Assembly (NCBI RefSeq): GCF_020103725.1
Contig: NZ_JAHXBG010000027.1
Location: forward strand, 1-64,000
DNA length: 64,000 bases
Origin: Hyalangium gracile
GTDB lineage: Bacteria; Myxococcota; Myxococcia; Myxococcales; Myxococcaceae
Direction of reading: 5' to 3'
Shown here: positions 46,263 to 55,744 of the stretch, piece after piece
Position numbering within the stretch: position 1 is the stretch's first letter
Layout of the letters: the number at the start of each line of letters is the position of its first letter
Made by a program: the position numbers and the translations under genes
The notes under the pieces: generated by a model
What the model saw: the letters and a program-made list of their open reading frames with translations, nothing else
The model's database searches: none
Told to the model about the DNA's origin: nothing

Positions 46263-47450
46263 TCAGCCGAGCTGCTTCAGCAGCTGCTCGGCCTGCTGGC
46301 GGATGGAGGCCTCCAGCGTCGGCCCGCGCCCCACCAGCTCGGCCGCCAGCTCCTTCGCCTTCGCCTTGTCGCCCAGCTTCACGCACGCCAGCGCCAGGTT
46401 GAGCCGCGGCTCGGGACGCTCCGGATCCCTCCGGTGGGCCTCCTCCAGCGCCGCGCGCGCCTGCTTCGCCGCATCCGGCAGCTCCGGCGTGCGCATCAGC
46501 AGGTTGCCCAGGTTGTTCGCCGGCGCCCAGTCGTTCGGATCCAGCTCCATGGCCGCGCGCCACGCCGCCGCCGCGCCCTCCGGATCCGGCGGGTTCATCC
46601 CCTCGTAGATCATCGCCTCCACCGAGCGGCTCTGCACCGTGGCCTGGCCCCGCTCGGCCAGCGCCTGGCACAGCGACAGCGCATCTCCGAACCGCCCCTG
46701 CGCCATCCGGAACCGGGCCAGGTTGCCGATCGCGCTCGGGTGGTTCGGCTGCAGCTTCGCCAGCTTCTCCGCCACGTCCGCCGCGCCCGCGATGTCCCCC
46801 TTGCCCGCCAGCACGTTGCTCAGCGTCTGCAGCAGGTACTCATCCTCCGGGAACGCCTTCAGCCCCTGGCGCAGGATGTCCTCCGCCGCGTCCAGCTCCC
46901 CGCCCGCCTGCAGCGCGATCGCGAACACCACGTACGAAGGGATGTGCGCCGGGTTCAGCTTGAGCGACGTCTGCAGGTGCTCGAAGGCCTCCGCCAGCTG
47001 CCCCAGCGCGAACAGCACCCGCGCCAGCTGGAAGTGGTACACGCCCATCCCCGGCTCGAGCTCCACCGCCTTCTGCAGCGCCTTGCGCGCCAGCTCGTTC
47101 TCCTCCGCCTCCGCCAGCAGGAAGCCCACGCCGTACAGCGCCTCCGCCCGCGGCGGATCCTCCGCCAGCTTCAGGTAGATGGCGCCCGCGGCCTTCGGAT
47201 CTCCCTTCCGCATGAGGAGCGCGGCCCGCACCAGCATCGCGTCCGCCTCGTCATCCCTGGTGCCTCCCGCGGCCTGGTGCAGCAGCGCTTCCGCCCGCTG
47301 CTCCTCGCCCTCGAGCGCCGCCAGCTTCGCCAGCGCGAGCAGGGCTCGGCGGTCCTTCGGGTCGCGCTTGAGTGCCGCCTCGGCCTCCGCTCGCCCCATC
47401 TCCAGATCGCCTGACTTCAGGAGGGTCTCAAAAGAACGTGGAGTGCTCAT
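46263..47450 (-). CDS. TPR-repeat protein
   Basis: A 395-aa soluble protein made almost entirely of tetratricopeptide repeats, about ten units starting at RSFETLLKSGDLEMGRAEAE. Clear repeats include AEALYGVGFLLAEAEENELA, QLARVLFALGQLAEAFEHLQ and NLGNLLMRTPELPDAAKQAR. No signal peptide, enzyme domain or membrane segment is visible, so it is a cytoplasmic protein-binding scaffold. The partner is unknown. Codon use is typical of the window. It is the last gene of its strand before the bidirectional terminator. Confidence 0.88.
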   Translation of the reverse strand: MSTPRSFETLLKSGDLEMGRAEAEAALKRDPKDRRALLALAKLAALEGEEQRAEALLHQAAGGTRDDEADAMLVRAALLMRKGDPKAAGAIYLKLAEDPPRAEALYGVGFLLAEAEENELARKALQKAVELEPGMGVYHFQLARVLFALGQLAEAFEHLQTSLKLNPAHIPSYVVFAIALQAGGELDAAEDILRQGLKAFPEDEYLLQTLSNVLAGKGDIAGAADVAEKLAKLQPNHPSAIGNLARFRMAQGRFGDALSLCQALAERGQATVQSRSVEAMIYEGMNPPDPEGAAAAWRAAMELDPNDWAPANNLGNLLMRTPELPDAAKQARAALEEAHRRDPERPEPRLNLALACVKLGDKAKAKELAAELVGRGPTLEASIRQQAEQLLKQLG

Positions 47451-47587
47451 GGGTCCCAGATAACAGAAAAGGGGCAGATGACGCGAGCCGCGCCCCTGCC
47501 CCTCGATGCTGCGTGGAAGATGCGTTGGACTTCACCCCGCTCCGGCGGCGACGCTCACCTGGCGCGCGCCGCCGGTCGGGACTCGGC

Positions 47588-48628
47588 TCACCAGCCGCTG
47601 AAGATCTTCTTGACGGCGTTGCCCACCGCCTTGCCCACCGACTTCACGCCGTCGGCGATCGCCTGGCCCGCCTCCTTCACCGCGTTGCCCACGTTGGAGG
47701 CCGCGCCCTTGAAGAAGTCGCCCACCTTCTTGCCGACGTTCTTCACCAGCTCGAGCGGCTTCTTGACGATGTTCTTGACCGCCTCGCCGATCTTCTTGAA
47801 GTTGATGTCGACGCCGAAGCCCAGCTTGAAGCCCAGGCCGAGCGCCGCGCCGATCTCGAAGCGCGCCTTGAAGCGGCCGTTCTCCAGGCCGATGTGCGCC
47901 TTGGCCGAGACACCCACGCCGGCCCAGGCCTCCGCGCTGCCGTGCAGGCCGCCGTACTCGCCCAGGCTCACGTTGCCCGAGACACCCGCGCGGGCGCCCA
48001 GGAACGCATCGCCACCGGCCTCCAGCGCGTACTTGCCGTTGATCGGGTCGATCGTCAGGTCACCGTGCGCGTTGGCCTTGGCGCCGACGTAGACGTTGCC
48101 CTGGCCCTCGGCGGACACCGGGCCGAGCTTGGCGCGGAAGTCCGCCGCCGCGTCGATCAGCGTGGCCTGCGCGTGCACCTCGCCGTGCAGCTTGGCCGCG
48201 CCGTTCTCGAACGTCGCCGAGCCGTAGCCGTTCACGCCGGCCTCGAGCACGCTGGCCTTGTAGTTACCGGAGACGATGCCGTTCGGGTCGCCGAAGCTGC
48301 CCTCCTTCTTCGCCACCGCCACGCTCTTCTCGAAGCTGCCCTCCTTGGTCAGCTTCGGGAGCTTGCCCAGCAGGCCCGCCAGCGCCCCGCCAAAGCCCGT
48401 GGTCCCCAGCTTCGGGGTGTTCATCGGACGGTCGGTCGTATAGGTCTTGTTCCAGTTGCGGTTGATCTCCCCGCTGCGCTCGAAGCTGCTCTGCAGGTGA
48501 TCCGGCAGCCGCGACGACTTCGGCTGCGCAACGGTGTTCTTCTCGGGAGTCGCCGCAGGCTTGTTCTCCTGCGTGACGGAACGATTGACCAGGCCAGAGC
48601 CAGACGAATTCGTGGAGCGGACGGACAT
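47588..48628 (-). CDS. unknown protein with beta-repeat middle and amphipathic C-terminus
   Basis: A 346-aa protein with no signal peptide. Residues ~1-70 are Ser/Asn/Thr-rich and disordered. Residues ~95-255 form a repetitive beta-type region with alternating Gly/Ala/Val (NYKASVLEAGVNGYGSATFE, KLHGEVHAQATLIDAAADFR, YVGAKANAHGDLTI, GVSGNVSLGEYGGLHG), looking like a solenoid or amyloid-like repeat. The last ~75 residues are Lys-rich amphipathic helix with an approximately 11-residue period (VKNVGKKVGDFFKGAASNVG, VKSVGKAVGNAVKKIF), like late-embryogenesis or pore-forming segments. I do not recognise a family. It could be a secreted effector or a stress/structural protein; neither is proven. The ATG follows GAGG. 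Confidence 0.75.
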   Translation of the reverse strand: MSVRSTNSSGSGLVNRSVTQENKPAATPEKNTVAQPKSSRLPDHLQSSFERSGEINRNWNKTYTTDRPMNTPKLGTTGFGGALAGLLGKLPKLTKEGSFEKSVAVAKKEGSFGDPNGIVSGNYKASVLEAGVNGYGSATFENGAAKLHGEVHAQATLIDAAADFRAKLGPVSAEGQGNVYVGAKANAHGDLTIDPINGKYALEAGGDAFLGARAGVSGNVSLGEYGGLHGSAEAWAGVGVSAKAHIGLENGRFKARFEIGAALGLGFKLGFGVDINFKKIGEAVKNIVKKPLELVKNVGKKVGDFFKGAASNVGNAVKEAGQAIADGVKSVGKAVGNAVKKIFSGW

Positions 48629-48739
48629 GACGGCAACCTCGTTGGAATGAGTCGTTGCTGGATTATCGCAGGCTTGTGAAACGGGTTGCGTCGGATCCGG
48701 GACATTGGAGCCGCTACGGTTCTCACCTGAAGAGAAAAC

Positions 48740-49240
48740 CTACAGCCTGGCCGCGAACCAGCGAGCGACGAGATGCATGCCGAAGGCTACCACCAGCAGG
48801 ATCAGCCCCACCAGGGCACGTGAGAAGTCCAGAGGATGGAGCCCTGGCTCGAGCACGGATTCGGTGGGATCCCCTGGGTTGTAGTAGACCCGGACCTGCT
48901 GACCAGGCAGGTAGCGCGCGAGTGTGGACTGCACCCCCGCCTCGTTGCTGGTCTCCGTCGGGCCCAGGCGTACAACCGTCGAGCCGATATGGACCCGGCC
49001 CACGGAATATTCGTAGTGGATGCGGGCCTCGTAGTGGATGCGCGAGCCGCCTCCGGCCTCCTCGGGCATCTGCCGGCTGTGCTGGAGCTCCTCGGCGGAG
49101 ACGACGGTGCCGGGCGCGGTGGGCCAGCGGCGGGTCCGCGCTGACCTCCAGGCATCACGAAGGCCCGCGACGAGCAGCGCGAGGCCGACGGCGCCGAACA
49201 CCGCGCAAATGACGTGGATCAGGATCCAGAGAATCCGCAC
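48740..49240 (-). CDS. DUF3592 membrane protein
   Basis: A 166-aa protein of the DUF3592 type: an N-terminal membrane helix (LIHVICAVFGAVGLALLVAG), a central beta domain with WPTAPGTVVSAEE, ARIHYEYSVGRVHIGSTVV and YLPGQQVRVYYNPGDPTESV, and a C-terminal membrane helix (ALVGLILLVVAFGMHLVA). The pattern W-P...G-V, Y-x-Y-x-V-x-G and V-x-V-x-Y-x-P-x-x-P is diagnostic of the family, whose function is unknown. Start is GTG. It follows the histidine kinase gene on the same strand with a 45-base gap. Confidence 0.85.
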   Translation of the reverse strand: MRILWILIHVICAVFGAVGLALLVAGLRDAWRSARTRRWPTAPGTVVSAEELQHSRQMPEEAGGGSRIHYEARIHYEYSVGRVHIGSTVVRLGPTETSNEAGVQSTLARYLPGQQVRVYYNPGDPTESVLEPGLHPLDFSRALVGLILLVVAFGMHLVARWFAARL

Positions 49241-49285
49241 GGGCCCACCCTAGCAGAGGGGCGACCCGCCAGGCGCCTCGGAAGC

Positions 49286-51400
49286 TCAGGACCCGGCAGG
49301 TGGGGGACTCCCGGGTGGGCGGCGCGGCAGCTCCACCGTGAAGACGGAGCCCTTGCCCGGCTCGCTCCGCACGTGGATGCGGCCGCCCATGGCGTCGAGG
49401 ATCTGCCGGACGATCCACAGCCCCAGGCCGAAGCCGCTGTAGTGCCGCTCGCTGGCCAGCCGCTCGAAGCGCTGGAAGAGCCGGGCCTGGTCCTCGGCCG
49501 AGATGCCGATGCCCTGGTCCCGCACCACCACCCGGGCCCACTGCGCGTCCGCGGTGAGCTCGAGCTCGATGGGCAGCCCGTGCCCGTACTTGATGGCGTT
49601 CGACAGCAGGTTCTGGAGGATCTGCTCGACGCGCAGCCTGTCCCAGTGCCCCACCACCGCCGACTCCGGAGCGCTCAGCCGCAGCTCGCACTCGGCGCGG
49701 GTGAGGTCATCCGCGAACCGGGGCACGAGCTCGCGCGCCAGCGTGGTGAGCTCCACCTCCTCGGGCTCCAGCCGGAGCTTGCCCGAGGTGATGCGGGAGA
49801 CGTCCAGCAGCTCGTGGATCAGCTTGGCCAGCCGGGAGATCTGCCGCTGCACGGCGTGGAGCTTCACGCCCACCGTCTCCTGGGCCAGCCCGTCGGCTCC
49901 GGTGGCCGCCTTCTGGAAGGCCCGGTGCAGCGCCTGGACGTTCAGGCTGAGCGAGGTGAGGGGCGTGTTCAGCTCGTGGGAGGCGATGGAGAGGAACGAG
50001 TCCCGCGCCCGGACGGCGTCCTGGGCCTCCTTATAGAGCAGGCCATTGTCCAGGGAGGTCGCCGCGCGCCGGGCCAGGTCCTCCGCCAGCCGGACATCCG
50101 CCTCGGTGTAGCGCCGCCCCGAGTCCGCGTAGCAGAGCGTGAGGGCCGCCAGCGTCCGGCCCCGGCTCCTCAGGGGGACGCTGATGAGGGACTTGATGCC
50201 CAGCTCGCGGGTGGCGCGGCGCATCTCGGGGTCCGGGATCGTCCGCTCGAGCAGCTCGTCCGAGAGGTCGAGGACGTACTCCGTGGTGCCCATGCGCAGC
50301 ACCTTGCCGATGCCGCCGGCATCATCCAGCAGGATGGGGTACCTGGCGTGGAACGCCTCTCCCTGCGCGAGCCGCTCGGGCTGCAGATGCACCGCGGAGA
50401 CGCGACGGACCTTGCCGTCCGAAGTGGCCTCGTCCACCGCGCACCAGTCCCCGAGCGTCGGCACGGCCAGGCGCGTCAGGCTGCGGAGGATCTCCTCGCG
50501 ATCCAGCGACGAGGCCAGCACCTCGCTGGCCAGGGCCAGGAAGGTGGCGCGCTGCTCCGCCAGCCGCGTCTGCTCGTAGAGCCGCTCCGTGAACTCGTAG
50601 GACTCGGCGCGCTCGGCGTCCGCGCGCTTCTGCTCCGTGATGTCCTTCTGCACGCAGAGCCAGTGCGGCTTGCCGCCGATGTGGAGCGCGGAGATCCGCG
50701 CCGCCGTCGTGAAGGCCGTCCCGTCCTTCCGGCGGTTCTCGATCTCCCCCTCCCAGCTCCCCTCGCGCCTCAGGCGGTCGATGACCTCCTCGACGAAGCG
50801 GCGGCTCTCCTCGGGCGGAGCGGCGTTCTGGACGCTGACGTGCTGGCCGAGGAGCTCGCCAGAGCCGTACCCGAAGATCTGATCCTCGGCGGGGTTCGTG
50901 TAGACGATGACGCCGCTCTCGTTCGTGAGGGAGACGCCCTCCGTCATGTTCTCGAGGATGCGCGCGTGCAGCAGGAACGCGTCGGCGCGCAGGTGCTCCT
51001 CGGTGGTCTCCCGAGAGAAGACGTAGAGCCGATCGCCGCTGCGGTAGATCCGCTGGCGGTACCAGCGGCCCCAGGGCTCGTAGAGGTGCTCGTACTCCAG
51101 CCCCGCTCCCGTCTCCCGGACCTGGATGAACGCCCGGTGGAACGCGCCGCCCTCGACGCCCGGGTAGACGTCCCAGACGCACCGGCCGAGCACCTCCTCG
51201 CGCGACTTACCGAACATGCGCTCGGTGGCGGCGTTGAGGTAGAGGTACGTCCCATCGCACCGGAAGACGGAGACGCTCTCCTCCATTTGATCGAAGAGGA
51301 CGGTGTCGATGCCCTCCTGTCGCGCCTGGGCACCCCCGGCCGATCGGGAGGCCTGGCGCCCGGAGAGCTCATCCGAGGGGTGCGTACCAAGAGGGGCCAT
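49286..51400 (-). CDS. PAS/PAS/GAF sensor histidine kinase
   Basis: A 704-aa cytoplasmic kinase without membrane segments. Order: PAS 1 (about 30-135), PAS 2 with PAC (about 145-260; IENRRKDGTAFTTAARISAL, VQKDITEQK), GAF (about 290-455), HisKA with phospho-acceptor His475 (FLSIASHELNTPLTSL) and HATPase with DQGIGISAEDQARLFQRFER and SGFGLGLWIVRQIL. The three input domains suggest integration of several small-molecule or redox signals. No response regulator is adjacent, so its partner is unknown. It probably is transcribed together with the downstream DUF3592 gene. Confidence 0.93.
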   Translation of the reverse strand: MAPLGTHPSDELSGRQASRSAGGAQARQEGIDTVLFDQMEESVSVFRCDGTYLYLNAATERMFGKSREEVLGRCVWDVYPGVEGGAFHRAFIQVRETGAGLEYEHLYEPWGRWYRQRIYRSGDRLYVFSRETTEEHLRADAFLLHARILENMTEGVSLTNESGVIVYTNPAEDQIFGYGSGELLGQHVSVQNAAPPEESRRFVEEVIDRLRREGSWEGEIENRRKDGTAFTTAARISALHIGGKPHWLCVQKDITEQKRADAERAESYEFTERLYEQTRLAEQRATFLALASEVLASSLDREEILRSLTRLAVPTLGDWCAVDEATSDGKVRRVSAVHLQPERLAQGEAFHARYPILLDDAGGIGKVLRMGTTEYVLDLSDELLERTIPDPEMRRATRELGIKSLISVPLRSRGRTLAALTLCYADSGRRYTEADVRLAEDLARRAATSLDNGLLYKEAQDAVRARDSFLSIASHELNTPLTSLSLNVQALHRAFQKAATGADGLAQETVGVKLHAVQRQISRLAKLIHELLDVSRITSGKLRLEPEEVELTTLARELVPRFADDLTRAECELRLSAPESAVVGHWDRLRVEQILQNLLSNAIKYGHGLPIELELTADAQWARVVVRDQGIGISAEDQARLFQRFERLASERHYSGFGLGLWIVRQILDAMGGRIHVRSEPGKGSVFTVELPRRPPGSPPPAGS

Positions 51401-51545
51401 GGAACATCAACATCGTGCTCCAGGCCGTGGGACAGCTGCCGAGCCCACCCCCTCCTTCCCTGCCACGACTGTCGGGCAGCGCACAGGCGCCTGGTACCGG
51501 GTGTGAGGGATCCACCGGTTCTGTCCCCGGGCCGAGCGCGAGGGC

Positions 51546-52220
51546 CTACTCCGGCCGGCCCCACTCGATGGGCGCCTGGCCGCGCAGCATCAGCGCGTCG
51601 TTGATCCGGCTGAACGGGCGGCTGCCGAAGAAGCCCCCCATGGCCGACAGCGGCGAGGGGTGCGCCGACTCGATGATCTCGTGCCGCTGCGCGTCGATGA
51701 GCTTCCGCTTCTTGCGCGCGTAGTTGCCCCAGAGCAGGAAGACCACCGGCTCGGGCCTGGCGCCCACCGCGCGGATGACCGCGTCCGTGAACTCCTCCCA
51801 GCCCTGGCCGGCGTGGCTGTTGGGCTCAGCCTGTCGCACCGTCAGCACCGCGTTGAGCAGCAGCACGCCCTGCTCCGCCCAGGGCACCAGCGAGCCCCCC
51901 GCGGGCGGCTTCAGCCCCAGGTCGTTCCACAGCTCCTTGAAGATGTTCGCCAGCGAGGGCGGCGGCGTCACTCCCGGCTGGACGGAGAATGCCAGGCCGT
52001 GCGCCTGCCCGGGGCCGTGGTACGGGTCCTGCCCCAGCAGCAGCACCCGCACCCGCGCGTACGGCGTCAGCCGGAACGCCGAGAAGAGATCGGCCTCCGC
52101 GGGATAGACGGTGTACCGCCGCCTCTCCTCCGCCACGAAGCGCTCGAGCTTGCGGAACGTGGGGGATTCCAGCGCCTCCTTCAGCACCTCGCTCCAGTCT
52201 CCCGGCAGATACTCCCTCAT
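51546..52220 (-). CDS. ung: uracil-DNA glycosylase
   Basis: A 224-aa family 1 uracil-DNA glycosylase that excises uracil from DNA as the first step of base-excision repair. The catalytic motif GQDPYHGPGQAHGLAFSV holds Asp65 and the His of the water-activating loop. The DNA-intercalating loop reads SAHPSPLSA. LLLNAVLTVRQAEPNSHAGQ and FLLWGNYARKK complete the fold. Length is normal for the family. A strong GGGAGGG site precedes the ATG. It is divergent from the chromate transporter gene. Confidence 0.97.
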   Translation of the reverse strand: MREYLPGDWSEVLKEALESPTFRKLERFVAEERRRYTVYPAEADLFSAFRLTPYARVRVLLLGQDPYHGPGQAHGLAFSVQPGVTPPPSLANIFKELWNDLGLKPPAGGSLVPWAEQGVLLLNAVLTVRQAEPNSHAGQGWEEFTDAVIRAVGARPEPVVFLLWGNYARKKRKLIDAQRHEIIESAHPSPLSAMGGFFGSRPFSRINDALMLRGQAPIEWGRPE

Positions 52221-52402
52221 GTACCCTCCCTCATACGTCTCATACCATCATGCCGACGTGGTGGGTTGGGCGAAAAACCGGCGGGCCCCGTTCGCTTCCG
52301 ATCGTTGACCTGCTCGTGGCTGGACGGGCTTGCCGGGAGACAGCAGAGTCACGGACCTTCGTTGCCCTCGCTCCCCGCGAGCGAGGGGTGAGGGGAGATA
52401 CC

Positions 52403-53635
52403 TTGAATTCCGCCGAGGCGCACGACTCCACGGAGCCCACCGCCCGGGTGCCCGCCGAGCCCCTGCCTCGCCTCTTCTGGCGCTTCCTGCGCTTCGGCCT
52501 GCTGGCCTGGGGCGGCCCCATCGCGCAGATCGCCATGATCCGCCAGGAGCTCGTCGAGGAGGAGAAGTGGGTCACCCCCTCCCGCTTCAACCGCGCGCTC
52601 GCCCTCTACCAGATCCTCCCCGGCCCCGAGGCCCATGAGCTGTGCGTCTACTTCGGCATGCTCTCCCGCGGCCGCGTGGGCGGGCTGCTGGCCGGCCTGG
52701 GCTTCATGCTCCCCGGGCTCCTCCTCATGCTCCTGTGCTCCTGGCTCTACGTGCACCTGGGGCTCGAGTCGCCCTGGGTCAAGGCCGCCTTCACCACCGT
52801 GCAGGCCGCCGTCGCCGCCCTCATCGTCCGCGCTGTCCACCGCATCGGCACCCACGCCTTCACCCGGCGCGCCTTCATCGCCATCGCCCTGCTCGCCGCC
52901 GTCGCCCAGCTCCTCGGCGTCCACTTCACCCTCACCCTGGCCTGGGCCGGCCTCACCGCCGTGCTCCTCCAGGCCGGCTCCCGCGCCGCGGCGCTCGCCC
53001 TCTCCATCGCCTGCGCCCTCGGCGTGGGCCTCTTCCTCTTCATCCACACCCCCGTCAACCCCGCCCCGCTCAACGCCACGCCGGCCACCGGGGCAGCGCC
53101 GGACACCCTCTCGCTGCTCGGCTCCGGCCTGCGCACCGGGCTGCTCACCTTCGGCGGTGCCTACACCGCCATCCCCTTCCTCCAGAATGACGCGGTGGCC
53201 CGTGGCGGGTGGATGACCGATGCCCAGTTCCTCGACGGGCTCGCGCTCGGCGGAGTGCTCCCCGCCCCGCTCATCATCTTCGGCACCTTCGTCGGCTACC
53301 TCGGGGGCGGCCTGCCCGGCGCGCTCGCCATGACTGCCGGCATCTTCGCCCCGGCCTTCGCCATGACGCTGCTGGCGCATGATCCGCTCGAACGCCTGCT
53401 CGACCACCCTCGCGCCCGGGGCTTCCTCGAGGGCGTCACCGCAGGCGTGGTGGGCCTCATCGGCGGCACCGCGCTCCCCCTGCTGCGTGCCGCGGTGCAT
53501 GATGTGCCCACCGGCCTGGTCTTCGCCGCCGCCCTCGTCGTCCTCTTCCGCTCCAAGGCCCGGCTCACCCCCATGGTCGTCGTCGCCTCGTCCGCGCTCG
53601 TGGGGCTGGCGGTCCACGCCCTCGGGTGGATGTAG
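52403..53635 (+). CDS. chrA: chromate transporter, two-domain type
   Basis: A 410-aa inner-membrane protein of the long CHR family, with two homologous halves of about six helices each. The N-terminal half has the signature FLRFGLLAWGGPIAQIAMIR and YQILPGPEAHELCVYFG, and the C-terminal half GLLTFGGAYTAIPFLQNDAV and ALGGVLPAPLIIFGTFVGYL. These proteins export chromate, with anion or proton exchange proposed; the native substrate in this organism may be sulfate or another oxyanion. The start is TTG at 52403, set by a GGGGAGA site 5-6 bases upstream; a GTG at 52388 is an alternative. Confidence 0.9.
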   Translation: MNSAEAHDSTEPTARVPAEPLPRLFWRFLRFGLLAWGGPIAQIAMIRQELVEEEKWVTPSRFNRALALYQILPGPEAHELCVYFGMLSRGRVGGLLAGLGFMLPGLLLMLLCSWLYVHLGLESPWVKAAFTTVQAAVAALIVRAVHRIGTHAFTRRAFIAIALLAAVAQLLGVHFTLTLAWAGLTAVLLQAGSRAAALALSIACALGVGLFLFIHTPVNPAPLNATPATGAAPDTLSLLGSGLRTGLLTFGGAYTAIPFLQNDAVARGGWMTDAQFLDGLALGGVLPAPLIIFGTFVGYLGGGLPGALAMTAGIFAPAFAMTLLAHDPLERLLDHPRARGFLEGVTAGVVGLIGGTALPLLRAAVHDVPTGLVFAAALVVLFRSKARLTPMVVVASSALVGLAVHALGWM

Positions 53636-53713
53636 GTCGGCCCCACCCCGACCAGGGAAGCGTCCGCGGGTTCTTGGGTTTGAGGCGCCGCTCGCGCTAC
53701 CCTCGGGGGTGCC

Positions 53714-55528
53714 ATGTCGATGTACACCGAGTCACTCCGCGCCTTCCTGAAACCGGTCCTCCCGTATCTGGATGACCCGTCGGTGTCGGAGATCATGATC
53801 AACGGCCCCGCGGACATCTGGATCGAGCGCAAGGGCCGCCTCTCCAAGACTGACGCCGTCTTCTCCGAGGAAGGCCTGATGGGCGCCGCGCGCAACATGG
53901 CGCAGTTCGTCGGCCGCATCCTCAGCGACGAGCGCCCGCGGCTCGATGCGCGTCTGCCCGACGGCAGCCGTATCCACGTCGTCATCCCGCCCATCGCCCG
54001 CCGGGGCACCACCATCTCCATCCGCAAGTTCTTCAAGGACAAGCTGACGATGGAGGCCCTCATCAAATACAACTCGATGACGACGCAGATGGCGCGCATC
54101 ATCGACGCGGCCATCCACACCAAGCTCAACATGCTGGTGTCCGGCGGCACGGGCTCGGGCAAGACGACGCTGCTCAACATCGTCTCCTCGCTCATCCCCG
54201 ACGACGAGCGCATCCTCACCATCGAGGACTCGGCGGAGCTCCAGCTCAACCAGTCCCACCTGGTGGCCTTCGAGAGCCGCCCGCCGGACAAGTTCGGCAA
54301 GGGCGGCGTGGACATGGGCGACCTGCTCCACTCGGCCCTGCGTCTGCGCCCCGACCGCATCGTGGTGGGCGAGGTGCGCGGCGGCGAGGCCTTCTACCTG
54401 GTGCAGGCGATGAACACCGGCCACGGCGGCTCGCTGGCCACCTGCCACGCCAACACCCCCACGGACACGCTGCGCCGCATCGAGTCGCTGTGCCTCATGT
54501 CCGCCGTGGAGCTGCCCATGGTCGCCGTGCGCGCCCAGGTCGCCAGCGCCATCAACTTCATCGTCTGCTGCGAGCGCCTCCATGACGGCAGCCGCAAGAC
54601 GATTGCCCTGTCCGAGGTGCTCCCGCTCAACGAGAAGGGCGACTACCGCACCCAGGACATCTTCGTCTTCACCCCGGTGACGAAGGACGAGGACGGCCAC
54701 GTGCTGGGCTACCACGCCCCCACCGGCATCATCCCCACCTTCGTGGGCAAGGCGCGCGCCTACGGCTTCACGGACCTGGACGAGTCCTTCTTCGATCCGG
54801 CCACCTACGGGGTGCCGCCGCCGCCCACCTTCCAGGTCGGCTCCTCCTATGAGGTGCGCTGGGCCCCCTCGCTCAAGCACCGCGAGCAGGGCCGGCCGGA
54901 CCCCTCCGAGTACAAGAAGCAGTGGCTGGACTTCGAGAAGAAGCTCCAGAACGACGCGCGCCACGGCAAGGACGGCCAGCCGGGAACCTCGCCGCCCGTG
55001 CAGGTGCAGGTGCCCGCCAACCTCCCTACCGGGAAGCCGCCGCCTCCTCCGGGAGCGAAGCCCGCCTCGGCGCCCGCGCAGCTGCGGCCCGCCAGCCGCC
55101 CCTCGCCCGACGCCCTCTCGGACGAGGACAAGACGCCGCCGCCCACCCGCAACCCCTTCGCTCGCGGTGAAGACGAGGACGACCTCAGCGCTCCGCCCGA
55201 GGAGCTGCCCACCCACGCGGGCATGCCTCCCAAGGACGAGCCCAAGGTGGAGATCGCCGAGGACCTGCTCGCGGAGGCCACCAATCCCCGCGCAGCAGCA
55301 GCCACGCCTCCGCGTCGCCCCACCGCTCCCGCCGCGGCGCCCGCCCGCCCGACCACCGGCGCCTCCAATGCGCTGCGCCCGGGCGCCGTGCCGCCTCGCC
55401 GGCCCGCTCCCGCGCCCACCTCCGCCGCTCGGCCGGCCGTGGACGACGAGGAGGTGGACAGTGGGGCCCCCAGCAAGGGAGAGAAGACCCAGATCCGCTC
55501 TCCTCCCCCCGAGCGACCGCGCCGGTGA
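53714..55528 (+). CDS. CpaF/TadA-type secretion ATPase with long disordered tail
   Basis: A 604-aa type II/IV secretion ATPase of the VirB11/CpaF group. The N-terminal domain (SVSEIMINGPADIWIERKG) and the ATPase core (about 120-340) are complete: Walker A SGGTGSGKTTLL (from 143), LTIEDSAELQ (Asp box), LRLRPDRIVVGEVRGGEAF (Walker B) and HGGSLATCHANTPTD (His box). Residues ~400-604 are a Pro/Ala/Glu/Asp-rich tail with no domain; CpaF proteins are usually ~450 aa. No other tad/flp pilus gene is adjacent, so it is an orphan or energises a machine encoded elsewhere. It lies upstream of genes for the two glycine-rich lipoproteins and a kinase. Confidence 0.92.
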   Translation: MSMYTESLRAFLKPVLPYLDDPSVSEIMINGPADIWIERKGRLSKTDAVFSEEGLMGAARNMAQFVGRILSDERPRLDARLPDGSRIHVVIPPIARRGTTISIRKFFKDKLTMEALIKYNSMTTQMARIIDAAIHTKLNMLVSGGTGSGKTTLLNIVSSLIPDDERILTIEDSAELQLNQSHLVAFESRPPDKFGKGGVDMGDLLHSALRLRPDRIVVGEVRGGEAFYLVQAMNTGHGGSLATCHANTPTDTLRRIESLCLMSAVELPMVAVRAQVASAINFIVCCERLHDGSRKTIALSEVLPLNEKGDYRTQDIFVFTPVTKDEDGHVLGYHAPTGIIPTFVGKARAYGFTDLDESFFDPATYGVPPPPTFQVGSSYEVRWAPSLKHREQGRPDPSEYKKQWLDFEKKLQNDARHGKDGQPGTSPPVQVQVPANLPTGKPPPPPGAKPASAPAQLRPASRPSPDALSDEDKTPPPTRNPFARGEDEDDLSAPPEELPTHAGMPPKDEPKVEIAEDLLAEATNPRAAAATPPRRPTAPAAAPARPTTGASNALRPGAVPPRRPAPAPTSAARPAVDDEEVDSGAPSKGEKTQIRSPPPERPRR

Positions 55529-55744
55529 GCAGGGCCCCGAGGCACCGAAGCTCGCTGCCGCCCGGGGCTCCTCCCCGGTGCGCCCTCGGGAGTAGTAGGG
55601 CGCTCTCCCACCACCCCTCGGTCGGAGGGGAGTGCTCGGCGACCTCAACTCGGAGTGACACGGCGGAGCAGCCGAGGTCCGGCGTGTGCCTTGGGGTGAG
55701 CCACAGTCTTGCTTGAGTGGCGGCATGAGGAGAAAGTCGCCCCC

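Noticed and set aside
55580-55630. Hairpins after the secretion ATPase gene as a riboswitch
   Set aside because: Two simple stems (55580-55603, 55614-55630) but none of the conserved bases of known riboswitch classes; at most a terminator.
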